Source of the DNA: Cohnella terricola
Lineage (GTDB): Bacteria > Bacillota > Bacilli > Paenibacillales > Paenibacillaceae
Assembly: GCF_007786475.1 (NCBI RefSeq)
Contig: NZ_VNJJ01000004.1
Location: 251,058-315,057 of the forward strand
Reading direction: 5' to 3'
DNA: 64,000 bases
The notes below the pieces were generated by a model. It ran no database searches, had not been told where the DNA came from, and saw only the letters and a program-made list of their open reading frames with translations. Numbering within the stretch: the first letter of the stretch is position 1; every line of letters begins with the position of its first letter. Shown in pieces: positions 9,061 to 17,327 of the stretch. Made by a program: the position numbers and the translations under genes.

Positions 9061-9290
9061 TGTATTAAATTTCATATATAATTCCGGGCTTTATCCCCGT
9101 TTGTCCATTTCTGTATGAAATTTCATATATAATTTTCAATTTAACTTAGTATAGTGACATTTCTGTATGAATTTTCATATATAATATTCACTTTCGCCTC
9201 CATCACATCTATTTCTGTATGAAATTTCAAATACAATCGGTGAAAACGACGTGTGAGTGGCCCTAAATGTATGAGATTATTCGTATATCA
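9061..9290. repeat. Intergenic repeat array A, palindrome TATGAAATTTCATA, ~52-bp period
   Basis: Five units begin with TGTAT at 9061, 9112, 9164, 9216 and 9269 (steps 51, 52, 52, 53). The core is the perfect 14-bp palindrome TATGAAATTTCATA in the second copy, with one to several changes in the others. Between cores the sequence is not conserved. The spacing equals about five helical turns, so the cores face the same side of DNA. No open reading frame with a ribosome site runs through it. Confidence 0.8.
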
Positions 9291-9332
9291 GGGAAAATCC
9301 TTAAACAGCAAAATGTTATTTGGATGATAAAC

Positions 9333-9379
9333 AAAAAAGGCCACCCTTCAGTCATCTTCGATGACTAAAGGCGTGGCCT
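9333..9379 (-). terminator. Terminator of the ctaG/ctaM end of the oxidase block
   Basis: Long hairpin AGGCCAC...GTGGCCT with a TTCG loop, followed on the minus strand by a T run (AAAAAA on plus). Confidence 0.85.
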
Positions 9380-9394
9380 CTCGCAATTCTCCTA

Positions 9395-9856
9395 TTATCC
9401 GAATATCGCCTGGATAACCGGTTTCGTATGTCCGCCCGGATAGCACAGATAGAGCAGCACGTATACCGTAACCCCCGTTACGACCGTAGCGAACCAGATT
9501 AACGACGTCGTCCGTCCGACTTTGCGGTGTTTGGCGAAGTTTTTGCGGTAGGCAAGCGTTAGCGTCGTAATCCCGAATACGGCGGCAACCGTCGCAAGCA
9601 CGATATGGAACAGCAGGAAAATCAGATATACCGTCTTTAGGCTCTCCGGTCCGTTAAACATCGTGTTGCCCACGAAGATCGTGCGCGATACGTAGATAAT
9701 GAAAAACAGCGTTGCCGCGATCGCAGCCGCAACCATAACCTTCTCGTGAGCTTCCCTTTTCTTCTTGATAATAAGCCGCCATCCGATGGCGACCAATATC
9801 CCGCTGATCAGGATAAAGCTTGTGCTGACGAGCGGAAAAATATCATACCACGACAT
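9395..9856 (-). CDS. ctaM: DUF420 membrane protein, CtaM-like oxidase assembly factor
   Basis: 153 residues with four membrane helices and a conserved His/Trp pattern of the DUF420 (YozB) family (LFHIVLATVAAVFGITTLTL and an N-terminal SWYDIFPLVSTSF). In Staphylococcus the homologue CtaM is needed for maturation of a heme-copper oxidase. The second ATG (9856) is six bases from AGGTGG; ATG 9862 is too close to it. It follows ctaG in the same orientation at the end of the caa3 block, which supports a role in oxidase assembly. The symbol is by homology reasoning only. Confidence 0.78.
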   Translation of the reverse strand: MSWYDIFPLVSTSFILISGILVAIGWRLIIKKKREAHEKVMVAAAIAATLFFIIYVSRTIFVGNTMFNGPESLKTVYLIFLLFHIVLATVAAVFGITTLTLAYRKNFAKHRKVGRTTSLIWFATVVTGVTVYVLLYLCYPGGHTKPVIQAIFG

Positions 9857-9969
9857 ATGCATCCACCTGTTCTATCTATCGTCTCATCTTCGTTTCTTGC
9901 TATCATTGTACCCGTCCGTCGGGACGAGTTCAAACGTTTCGGCGGATCGTCACACATTGTTAATAAGTG

Positions 9970-10872
9970 TTACTCTGCCCCTACCGGTTCAAGAACGTTG
10001 TCCTTCTCTCGCGAACGGTCTCTGCGATACCACTGCATGAATACGGAATAGAGAGCCGCTATGTTAACCCCTTCCTGCAGCAGCTTCATAATGATACCGC
10101 CGAGCTGTTGGTCGTCAATTACGCTTAGCATATTGAAGAAAGTTGGCCCATCGAATTTCTCCAACAATTCAGCCGGATTGCCCGATACGCAGTACCCCAT
10201 CGCCTGAGCCCATACTTGAGGATCATTATAGACGCCGAACAACGGTTTTCCGGCAAAGATGATCATGACGCAAGCGGGAGTCAGAAGCAAGCCGCCCATG
10301 AAAATATATCCCAGGGTAAGCAGATGGGAAATTCTTCTCCATTCCGGAATCGGACAATATACGTGCCACCACATCGCCATTGAAGTTACAAACAATAGCG
10401 CAAAATAGATTCGATGAACCGTAAAATGCGTCATAATCCAGTCATGGTTGCTTGGAATGTGATAGAGCGAGAATAACAGGATAAACGCCAGCAAGCTGAC
10501 AATAGGATGCATGATATAACGGAATATAGCCGGACGCCATATTCGAGCACCGAACGCCGAACGCCATAGCCAATCTGGAATTCCATAGATAAGCATAGGC
10601 GGAACGAGTACGTAAGCGAGCGCCATGTTCGTCATATGGAACGTAAACATGAGATGTCCAAGCAGGCTAAGGGGTCCTCCCTGCGTTAAATACAGTAAGA
10701 CGATCGCTAGGAAGAAAACGAGCTGACGAGAGACCGACACGGGGCTGCTGTTCGCGAAATGGTGTCTCCACGGCCCGATCACGAAAGTATACAGAACGAC
10801 GATCGCCATCATGAAAATCATAAACGCCGGGCTCCACAAATCGCGAAACGAGAAATATTCCAATCCCATCAT
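9970..10872 (-). CDS. ctaG: Cytochrome c oxidase assembly factor CtaG
   Basis: About 300 residues, seven membrane helices. It has the typical CtaG_Bac segments GPWRHHF, LLYLTQGGPLSLLGHLMFTFHM and WHVYCPIPEWRR. CtaG is required for making active caa3 oxidase in B. subtilis, probably by helping copper insertion. GGGAGG precedes two adjacent ATG codons (10872, 10869), with TTG 10881 as a nearer alternative, so the start is not certain. It lies after ctaF but behind an intrinsic terminator, so read-through or its own promoter may set its level. Confidence 0.9.
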   Translation of the reverse strand: MMGLEYFSFRDLWSPAFMIFMMAIVVLYTFVIGPWRHHFANSSPVSVSRQLVFFLAIVLLYLTQGGPLSLLGHLMFTFHMTNMALAYVLVPPMLIYGIPDWLWRSAFGARIWRPAIFRYIMHPIVSLLAFILLFSLYHIPSNHDWIMTHFTVHRIYFALLFVTSMAMWWHVYCPIPEWRRISHLLTLGYIFMGGLLLTPACVMIIFAGKPLFGVYNDPQVWAQAMGYCVSGNPAELLEKFDGPTFFNMLSVIDDQQLGGIIMKLLQEGVNIAALYSVFMQWYRRDRSREKDNVLEPVGAE

Positions 10873-10896
10873 AACGGGCAACGTCCTCCCTTCATT

Positions 10897-10930
10897 AAAA
10901 AAGAGAGGACGGATTGTGGCCCGCCTCTCT
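10897..10930 (-). terminator. Terminator between ctaF and ctaG
   Basis: Stem AGAGAGG (10902-10908) with CCTCTCT (10924-10930), extended by GG/CC pairs, and a T run on the minus strand. It could attenuate ctaG relative to ctaCDEF. Confidence 0.75.
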
Positions 10931-10954
10931 GAAATTTAAATCCGTATGCCGGAT

Positions 10955-11278
10955 TTACCACCATACCCAGTATAACGCCATAATGACCATTGTAATCACG
11001 ACGAAGACTCCGGCAATAATGCCGATGATCGGAAACAAGTGACCGCGATCCTTCATATGCATCCAGAATGCCATCTGAATGATGACTTGAACGACCGCCA
11101 TGGCAACCAGAATGATGTACGTAAAGGTTTCGTTAATTTCGCCGGCGGCTACCGCCGCGAAGGCGATGATCGTCAAAGCGAGCGACAGAATGAAACCGAC
11201 GATGTGCTTCTGAGGCCCTTCGACTTTATGCCGTTTGGAGACTTCCCTGGAAGCCGCATGGTTATGGTTGCTCGACAT
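10955..11278 (-). CDS. ctaF: Cytochrome c oxidase subunit IV
   Basis: 107 residues, three membrane helices, with the family motif VVQVIIQMAFWMHMKD in the second half. It is a small subunit of the aa3/caa3 oxidase that stabilises the complex. It starts one base pair after the ctaE stop, with an AGGTGG-type site inside the end of ctaE, so it is translated as part of ctaCDEF. Length and place are as in Bacillus. Confidence 0.92.
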   Translation of the reverse strand: MSSNHNHAASREVSKRHKVEGPQKHIVGFILSLALTIIAFAAVAAGEINETFTYIILVAMAVVQVIIQMAFWMHMKDRGHLFPIIGIIAGVFVVITMVIMALYWVWW

Positions 11279-11279
11279 G

Positions 11280-11900
11280 TTAACCAGCCACCTTTCCCAT
11301 CAAGTAAACCACGGTGAAGATGAAAACCCAGACAACGTCGATAAAATGCCAGTAAATGGCGGAAATATAAACCTTGGGCGCCGTCACGACGTTAAAGCCT
11401 TTCTTGAACACTTGGCCGATGACGAGAGCGATCCACAATACCCCGAACGCGACGTGTGCGCCGTGGAATCCGACCAGCGTATAGAAAGAAGAGCTGAATG
11501 CGCTTGTCGTGAAGCCGTGACCTTCGTGCACGTACTCCGTGAATTCGTAAATTTCCAGTCCAAGGAAGCCGAGGCCGAGAATAATCGTGATGATCAACCA
11601 TGTCAGCATCGACTTTTTGTTATGCTGATGCATAGCTTGAACCGCGAATACGCTGGTCAAACTGGACGTAAGCAGGATCATCGTCGCTGCGAATACCATC
11701 GGAAGCTGGAACAACTCGCTTGCCGATGGCCCGTCGCCAATATTATGGCGCAGAGCCAGGAATGCAGCGAACAACGTTCCGAAGAGAACGACTTCAGCGC
11801 CGAGGAACAACCAGAAACCCAAAATTTTATTGCGGGCTTCCAGAGTCGCTTTCTCCGGCTCATGAGGCAATTGCCCCTCTACGTGGTCATGTGCGCTCAT
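11280..11900 (-). CDS. ctaE: Cytochrome c oxidase subunit III
   Basis: 206 residues, five membrane helices, the short subunit III of Gram-positive oxidases (NKILGFWLFLGAEVVLFGTLFAAFLAL, GFHGAHVAFGVLWIAL, YWHFIDVVWVFIFTVVYLMG). No metal ligands are expected; the subunit stabilises proton uptake and the Cu/heme centre. The ATG overlaps the last bases of ctaD (ATGA), giving translational coupling. Confidence 0.95.
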   Translation of the reverse strand: MSAHDHVEGQLPHEPEKATLEARNKILGFWLFLGAEVVLFGTLFAAFLALRHNIGDGPSASELFQLPMVFAATMILLTSSLTSVFAVQAMHQHNKKSMLTWLIITIILGLGFLGLEIYEFTEYVHEGHGFTTSAFSSSFYTLVGFHGAHVAFGVLWIALVIGQVFKKGFNVVTAPKVYISAIYWHFIDVVWVFIFTVVYLMGKVAG

Positions 11901-13756
11901 GCTTGCACCCCCTCATCTTGATCTTCCGGTTCAATGTGGAAACCGTGATCGTCAAACAGGGAACGGATCGCCATGCAGCCTAACGTAATCGCCAAACCGA
12001 GGCCCGCGACAATAAGCTTGTCATACATAAATCCGAAACCGGCGACGAACAATCCGATGCTCATAATGAGCGGTAGAATGGACGGCGAAGGCATGTGAAT
12101 CGAACCGACTGGTTCTGCAGGCGTCATAGCCGTGTTGCCTTCCATCTTTTCCTTCCACCAAGCATCGTATCCGCGAACGAGCGGAGTTTGTTTGAAGTTG
12201 TACTCAGGCGCCGGGGACGAGATCGTCCATTCGAGCGAGCGACCGTCTTCCCAAGGGTCGTTGGAAGCGTTGCGCGGTTTCGCCCAAGTAATGAAGATGT
12301 TCAGAAGGAATACGATCGTTCCGATACCCATCAAAATTGCGCCTACCGTACTGATCAAGTTCATGTTATCGAAGCCTTGGCCGCCCAAGTACGTGTATAC
12401 CCGGCGAGGCATGCCCAGCAATCCGAGGAAGTGCTGAACGAAGAACGTCAAGTGGAAACCGATGAAGAACGTCCAGAACGTTAGTTTACCAAGTGTTTCG
12501 TTAAGCATACGTCCGAACATTTTCGGCCACCAGTAGTGCAAGCCGGCGAAAATACCGAGCACCAGACCACCTACGATAACGTAGTGGAAGTGGGCGACGA
12601 CGAAATAAGTATCGTGATATTGATAGTCGGCCGGAGCGGATGCCAACATAACGCCGGTTACTCCGCCCATTACGAATGTAGGGACAAAGCCGATCGCGAA
12701 CATGCTCGCGGTCGTAAAGCGAATCGATCCGCCCCACAACGTAAACAACCAGTTAAAGATTTTTATTCCCGTAGGAACCGCGATCAGCATTGTCGCAATG
12801 GAGAACAATCCGTTAGCGACTGGACCGAGTCCTGTCGTGAACATGTGGTGAGCCCAAACCATGAAGCCCAGGAACGCGATCAATACCGTCGCGAATACCA
12901 TGGAGCTATATCCGAACAAACGCTTGCGAGCGAACGTACTGATGACTTCGGAAATCACGCCGAAAGCCGGCAAGATCAGGATATAAACCTCAGGGTGACC
13001 GAACACCCAGAAGATGTGCTCCCAGAGAACGCCGTTGCCTCCGTTGGCGACATCGAAGAAATTCGCGTTGAACAAACGGTCGAACATAATCGCGACGAGA
13101 CCGACGGTCAGCGCCGGGAACGCGAATACGATCAGAGCGGATGTAATGAAGATCGTCCAAGTAAACATTGGAAGCCTCATGAAAGTCAACCCTGGCGCAC
13201 GCATGTTGATGATGGTCGCCATGAAGTTGATCCCGCCCAGAAGCGTACCGATACCGGCAATTTGAAGACCGATGACATAGAAATCGACGCCGTGTCCCGA
13301 ACTGTAGATCGGACCTGCCAGAGGCACGTATGAAGTCCATCCCGCGTCCGGTACGGTTCCTGCAAACCAGCTCAGGTTAAGCAGCAAGCCGCCGAGGAAA
13401 AACGTCCAGAATCCCAAGGAATTCAGGAAAGGGAACGCGACGTCGCGCGCGCCGATCTGAAGCGGAATAATCGCGTTCATGAGCGCAAACAGCAATGGCA
13501 TCGCGGCCAAAAAGATCATGGTTGTTCCATGCATCGTAATTAATTCGTTAAAAGTACTACCAGAAACGACATCATTCATCGGCTTAATCAGCTGAATCCG
13601 AATGATGATCGCCTCCAATCCACCGATCAGGAAGAAGAACAATCCCGCGATCAAATACAGGATGCCGATCTTCTTATGGTCGACGGTCGTTAGCCAATCC
13701 ATCAAGCCGCTATAGCGCTTGACTTTGTGTCCGTGTGCATGTGCTGCCAAGGCCAC
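11897..13756 (-). CDS. ctaD: Cytochrome c oxidase subunit I
   Basis: 619 residues, twelve or more membrane helices. Heme a and heme a3/CuB ligand regions are visible: MHGTTMIF, WVFGHPEVYILILPAFG (His-Tyr cross-link site HPEVY), HHMF, and HDTYFVVAHFHYV. It is the catalytic subunit reducing O2 to water and pumping protons. The length suits the Bacillus CtaD type, which has two extra C-terminal helices. It lies 25 bp after ctaC. All key residues appear intact. Confidence 0.97.
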   Translation of the reverse strand: MALAAHAHGHKVKRYSGLMDWLTTVDHKKIGILYLIAGLFFFLIGGLEAIIIRIQLIKPMNDVVSGSTFNELITMHGTTMIFLAAMPLLFALMNAIIPLQIGARDVAFPFLNSLGFWTFFLGGLLLNLSWFAGTVPDAGWTSYVPLAGPIYSSGHGVDFYVIGLQIAGIGTLLGGINFMATIINMRAPGLTFMRLPMFTWTIFITSALIVFAFPALTVGLVAIMFDRLFNANFFDVANGGNGVLWEHIFWVFGHPEVYILILPAFGVISEVISTFARKRLFGYSSMVFATVLIAFLGFMVWAHHMFTTGLGPVANGLFSIATMLIAVPTGIKIFNWLFTLWGGSIRFTTASMFAIGFVPTFVMGGVTGVMLASAPADYQYHDTYFVVAHFHYVIVGGLVLGIFAGLHYWWPKMFGRMLNETLGKLTFWTFFIGFHLTFFVQHFLGLLGMPRRVYTYLGGQGFDNMNLISTVGAILMGIGTIVFLLNIFITWAKPRNASNDPWEDGRSLEWTISSPAPEYNFKQTPLVRGYDAWWKEKMEGNTAMTPAEPVGSIHMPSPSILPLIMSIGLFVAGFGFMYDKLIVAGLGLAITLGCMAIRSLFDDHGFHIEPEDQDEGVQA

Positions 13757-13781
13757 GTACCTCCTTCAGTTGTCCCGCTGA

Positions 13782-14807
13782 TTAATAGTCGAGCTTATAT
13801 TCAGCCAAATACTTGGCAATGCCTGAGACTTCTTCAGGCGTCAGACTGTTGTCTTCCGCAGTCGGCATCATTGCGCCTTTTTTGTATTTCTGAGGATCGA
13901 TGACCCAATCGTGAATGTTTTGTTCCACGCCGGCCTCGTCGTTATACAAAATTCCGCCAACCGTCTCGCGTCCGCCTACGCCGGTCAAGTTTGGCGCGCT
14001 GTTGCCGCCGTTCTCGCCAACTGCGTGGCAGCTCAAGCATTGCGAAGTGAACTTCTCCGCAAGTTCCGGATCCGCAGGCATTTGCGCTGGCGCCTTCATG
14101 GCCGCTACCCAACGATCGAAGGATTCCGGGCTAACCGCTTTCGCTTTAAAATCCATCAAGGCATGCGAAGGTCCACATAGCTCCGCGCACTTGCCGCGGA
14201 AAACGCCTTCTTTAGGGAACTCGAGGAACATCCTGTTCGTCGATCCGGGATTCGTGTCCATCTTGCCGCCGATTGCAGGAATCCAGAAGGAGTGTTTCAC
14301 GTCGGCCGCGACCAATTCGAACGCGATTTTCTTGTCCGTCGGAACGATCAGGTCTTGAGCCGTCGTAATTCCGTAATCCGTGTATTCGAATTCCCACCAA
14401 TATTGATGCGCCGTTACTTTAACGTGCACGGCGTTTTTGTCTTTGCTGTAATCCTTAGCTAAGCCGAATACGTTGTTGATCGTAGGAACGGCTAGAACGA
14501 GCAGCAAGACGAGAGGAATCGTCGTCCAGATAATCTCCAGCGTGTGATTTCCTTCCACTTGCTTAGGGATCGTCTTATCCCCTTTGCGACGACGGAAGCG
14601 AATCAGAACGTAAATACAGATGATGAACACGACGACAATGACCAAAGCCATAATGCCAATGGACAGTTTCATCAACTCAAATTGTTTCTCAGCTACCGGT
14701 CCTTGCGGATTCAGAGCTGAAAGGTCTTCTCTTCCGCATGCTGTCAGCAGCAGCACCAGCCCAGTAAGCAGCGGAAGCAAGCGCTTCATTACAGGCCACC
14801 GATTCAT
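13782..14807 (-). CDS. ctaC: Cytochrome c oxidase subunit II with fused cytochrome c (caa3 type)
   Basis: 341 residues. A lipoprotein signal ends in LLTACG. Two membrane helices follow, then the CuA domain (ligand cluster CAELCGPSHALM plus His in HSFWIPAIGG) and a C-terminal cytochrome c domain with CLSCH and axial Met in GAMMP. The fusion defines a caa3 oxidase that takes electrons from its own heme c. The start is ATG 14807 behind GGGG; ATG 14789 (MKRLLPLL), six bases after GGTGG, is equally good and gives the more usual signal peptide. First gene of the operon. Confidence 0.96.
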   Translation of the reverse strand: MNRWPVMKRLLPLLTGLVLLLTACGREDLSALNPQGPVAEKQFELMKLSIGIMALVIVVVFIICIYVLIRFRRRKGDKTIPKQVEGNHTLEIIWTTIPLVLLLVLAVPTINNVFGLAKDYSKDKNAVHVKVTAHQYWWEFEYTDYGITTAQDLIVPTDKKIAFELVAADVKHSFWIPAIGGKMDTNPGSTNRMFLEFPKEGVFRGKCAELCGPSHALMDFKAKAVSPESFDRWVAAMKAPAQMPADPELAEKFTSQCLSCHAVGENGGNSAPNLTGVGGRETVGGILYNDEAGVEQNIHDWVIDPQKYKKGAMMPTAEDNSLTPEEVSGIAKYLAEYKLDY

Positions 14808-14842
14808 CTTATCAACCCCATTTTGACGTTTTCATAGAAAAT

Positions 14843-14863
14843 CGTTTGCCTATACGGCAAACG
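14843..14863 (-). other. Hairpin in the ctaC leader
   Basis: Perfect 8-bp stem CGTTTGCC/GGCAAACG with a five-base loop, about 36 bases before the ctaC start in the transcript. There is no T run, so it is not a terminator. It may stabilise or regulate the mRNA. Confidence 0.45.
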
Positions 14864-14922
14864 TTCTCTATATGTACACGGATGTTGGACCAAGCAACAA
14901 ACGCTCTTCAAGCACTCTAATT

Positions 14923-14952
14923 AATATAAAGATTGTTGCGCTGTCTTGTCAA
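14923..14952 (-). promoter_or_regulatory. Sigma-A promoter of ctaCDEF
   Basis: On the minus strand TTGACA (14952-14947), an 18-bp spacer and TATATT (14928-14923), about 115 bases before ctaC. It is the best promoter match in this 400-bp gap. Confidence 0.65.
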
Positions 14953-14974
14953 TGTTCACAGACCAGTTCACAAA
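14953..14974 (-). promoter_or_regulatory. Two ResD/Fnr-like half-sites upstream of the ctaC promoter
   Basis: Minus strand shows TTTGTGAAC and TCTGTGAAC in direct orientation directly upstream of the -35 box. They resemble the ResD consensus TTTGTGAAT known to control cta genes in B. subtilis. The placement fits an activator. The remainder of the gap up to 15214 shows nothing else I can identify. Confidence 0.45.
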
Positions 14975-15214
14975 TTGTTCTCAAAACTGTCAAAAACGCC
15001 GTCGCTCTAGGGATTTTTGCTCTTTTGCCGCATCAAAGACCTCCTTTAGACGACCTTTGTGCGAACAACCTCCCGAAAGCTCGTTTGACATTCCCCTCTT
15101 TCCTCCTCTCCCTTCTTTTTGCCAATTTGCCGGACTTTTATGTGCGCCCTCGCGCGCATACTTTGCCGAGTTCGGTAAAACCTATTCACGAACGAATTTT
15201 TAGGGGGTTATGCT

Positions 15215-15958
15215 ATGGTGTCCGTCCGCCGTTTACGGATCGCGATCGGTCTTGTCCTTATCCTCGGGCTGATAAGCGGCTGCAATTACAAATCCCATTT
15301 TCAGAAAAGCAATCAGGATTACGCCAGTCGAGCTGCGAACGATCCGAAAATGATGCAGGTCCGCTCTTACGGATCTTATTCCGCGGACCCGAAACGGCAC
15401 GAGAACCGTTATTTCGAATATAGCTCCGCCCTATCCAATCAAGTTGCGGCTTTGCCTGGAATCAATACGGCATTGGTCTTCTTGACCGACAAGAACGCTT
15501 ACGTCGGGATCCTGACCGATTGGTCGGCGACGGGCACCGAAGCCATCGGAGGCGTCCGGTCGCACGAGCAGGATAATTCGGGAACGACCGAAGGGGTATA
15601 CAACGTCGGTACCGGCAGTCCAAAGTGGGACAACCGTCAAGTCGCGACGCCTTATAACTCTTTCTTCACGCACAAGGACGTCAGCAGCTTGTCTTCCGAG
15701 CTTCGACAGGTCATCGGCACAACGGTGCGAAAACAAGCGCCTCGCGTTCAAGAAGTGCATGTCTCCGCGAACCGCGAATTCGTCAACCAATCGCTGGAAT
15801 TCGCCAAAGAGGCCTGGCTGAAAAAACCTCTCTCACCGCTCACGAATGATTTCAATACGCTTGTCCAGTATACGTTCGGCATGGGAGAGAAAATTCCGCT
15901 TCCTCTCTATCTAAAGCAAAAACAGAATATTCATTCGAAAAGCGGTACGGGACAGTAA
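15215..15958 (+). CDS. YhcN/YlaJ-family sporulation lipoprotein
   Basis: 247 residues. A signal peptide with lipobox (LGLISGC) is followed by the YhcN/YlaJ domain, with the pattern VAALPGINTALVFLTDKNAYVGIL and, later, QVIGTTVRKQAPRVQEVHVSANREFVNQ. Family members are found in spore membranes and depend on forespore sigma factors. AGGGGG precedes ATG 15215. A central low-complexity insert (about residues 110-155) separates the two halves of the domain. A clear sigma-G promoter was not identified. Confidence 0.85.
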   Translation: MVSVRRLRIAIGLVLILGLISGCNYKSHFQKSNQDYASRAANDPKMMQVRSYGSYSADPKRHENRYFEYSSALSNQVAALPGINTALVFLTDKNAYVGILTDWSATGTEAIGGVRSHEQDNSGTTEGVYNVGTGSPKWDNRQVATPYNSFFTHKDVSSLSSELRQVIGTTVRKQAPRVQEVHVSANREFVNQSLEFAKEAWLKKPLSPLTNDFNTLVQYTFGMGEKIPLPLYLKQKQNIHSKSGTGQ

Positions 15959-15960
15959 CA

Positions 15961-16010
15961 AAAAGAACGACCGGGAACAAGGCCTTGTGGCCCTGCTCTC
16001 GGTCGTTTTT
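15961..16010. terminator. Bidirectional terminator
   Basis: Hairpin AACGACCGGGA...CTCGGTCGTT between convergent genes, with A and T runs at both ends. Confidence 0.85.
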
Positions 16011-16017
16011 CTCTCGG

Positions 16018-16206
16018 CTATGAAGCCGGAGAATTTAATTTCGTCAGCTCGCGTTCCACGAGCACGGTCAATTCGTCTTCGTAACCACCGGTAATACGGT
16101 ATTTGCGGATGTAATCTTTAACAAACTTGCGCGGATCCTTCGGTCGGAAAATTCTAGTCAGTTCTCGCAAACTTTCTTGAACTTCATTGTGGCTACGTTT
16201 GGCCAT
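16018..16206 (-). CDS. Small charged protein, unknown function
   Basis: 62 residues, basic and helical (MAKRSHNEVQESLRELTRIF, then RKFVKDYIRKYRITGGYEDELTVLVERE). No signal, membrane helix or known motif. A strong ribosome site GGGAGGG six bases before ATG and a terminator behind it support a real gene. It stands alone between the spore lipoprotein and the FHA protein. Function unknown. Confidence 0.7.
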   Translation of the reverse strand: MAKRSHNEVQESLRELTRIFRPKDPRKFVKDYIRKYRITGGYEDELTVLVERELTKLNSPAS

Positions 16207-16399
16207 GCAATTCCCTCCCAGTGGAATGGATTCCGATCCGGAATTATTCCCTCGACCCCGGACAGGGTTCTTCCTTCAAACACATTGTTCCACCGCTAGT
16301 TGCCTTATAAGAAAACGTTCCTGCATTTTCTGATTATACCATTTTTCGGTTACGGGATAAAGGGAAAAACGCCAAGCTTCTATTCCCATGGATGTCAAG

Positions 16400-17194
16400 T
16401 CATACCACCCGCTGCTCGTCATCCTTCACTTCGAAGCATTGTTGTCGTCCCGACAAGGAAAAGCGCTCCCCCGATCGAAGCTCGTATCTCACGCCCGGCT
16501 TGAGCCTCTCCCCGTTCGAGAGGAAAGTTCCGTTAGACGAACCGTTATCCTCGAGAATGAACAGTCGGTTCTCTTCGATGTATCTAAGCGTGCAATGAAT
16601 CCTGCTGATTTCTCCTGCTTCGTACGGAAATAAAATCGCGCAGCGGGAAGGATCCCTGCCGAAAGTCAGCCGGCGATTCAAGACGCGGTAGCAATTCCCC
16701 GCATGCTCCCCTTCCAATCCGCACAATCTCGGCTCATATCCTTCCGCGGGTTCTGCTTGGTCCGGAAACTTTAGAATTTGTGTCACCGGTATCGTATAAT
16801 CGGCAATCGGAACTTCGTCGGACGTTTCCAACGCCGAAGCTTCTTCGTCATTCCATTCTTCGTCGATCGGTTCCTCGATATATTCCTGATCATCTTCCGT
16901 AACGGAGGAAGCGGTACCGTTGTGATCTTTTCCTTTCGCCGTCATCTGCAAGAAGGCGATCGCCGCGCCGACGGCGACGACAATCCCGATTCCAAGCGCT
17001 GCAAGCAGCGGCAGAGTCCCCACTTTGACTTGGGACGCGGACGTGCCCAAGGCTCCCGCAGCGGAAGCACTCCCGGGGATCACGAAGCTTAATCCGATAG
17101 CCGCGACTAATCCGTAGATCGAACGATGGGACGGCCGATTTCTTTTAAACTTGAACGGTTCCCCCCTTTTTGTGTTCATGTTGTTATGATCCAT
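16400..17194 (-). CDS. Membrane protein with C-terminal FHA domain
   Basis: About 264 residues. The N-terminus is basic, followed by a hydrophobic signal-like segment ending ASAAG and a second membrane helix (LLAALGIGIVVAVGAAIAFL). An acidic linker (about residues 105-150) leads to an FHA domain with the typical LTFGRDPS, ISRIHCTLRY and EDNGSSNGTFLSNGERL motifs. FHA domains bind phospho-threonine, so the protein probably docks a Ser/Thr kinase substrate at the membrane. No kinase gene is nearby. The start is ATG 17194 behind GGTGG; GTG 17206 is less likely. Confidence 0.85.
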   Translation of the reverse strand: MDHNNMNTKRGEPFKFKRNRPSHRSIYGLVAAIGLSFVIPGSASAAGALGTSASQVKVGTLPLLAALGIGIVVAVGAAIAFLQMTAKGKDHNGTASSVTEDDQEYIEEPIDEEWNDEEASALETSDEVPIADYTIPVTQILKFPDQAEPAEGYEPRLCGLEGEHAGNCYRVLNRRLTFGRDPSRCAILFPYEAGEISRIHCTLRYIEENRLFILEDNGSSNGTFLSNGERLKPGVRYELRSGERFSLSGRQQCFEVKDDEQRVV

Positions 17195-17281
17195 CAACGG
17201 TTCCACCCCCCGCGGCTTATTTTTTTGAAAACGCTTACCTTAATATCTAAAAAGGAAATGATACTTGACGCATATGCACAT

Positions 17282-17310
17282 ATTATATCGAAAAACAACT
17301 TTGCCAGCAA
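17282..17310 (-). promoter_or_regulatory. Promoter of the FHA-protein gene
   Basis: Minus strand TTGCTG (17310-17305), a 17-bp spacer and a perfect TATAAT (17287-17282), about 90 bases before the start. Confidence 0.6.
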
Positions 17311-17327
17311 TTCTTGATAACCATTTT

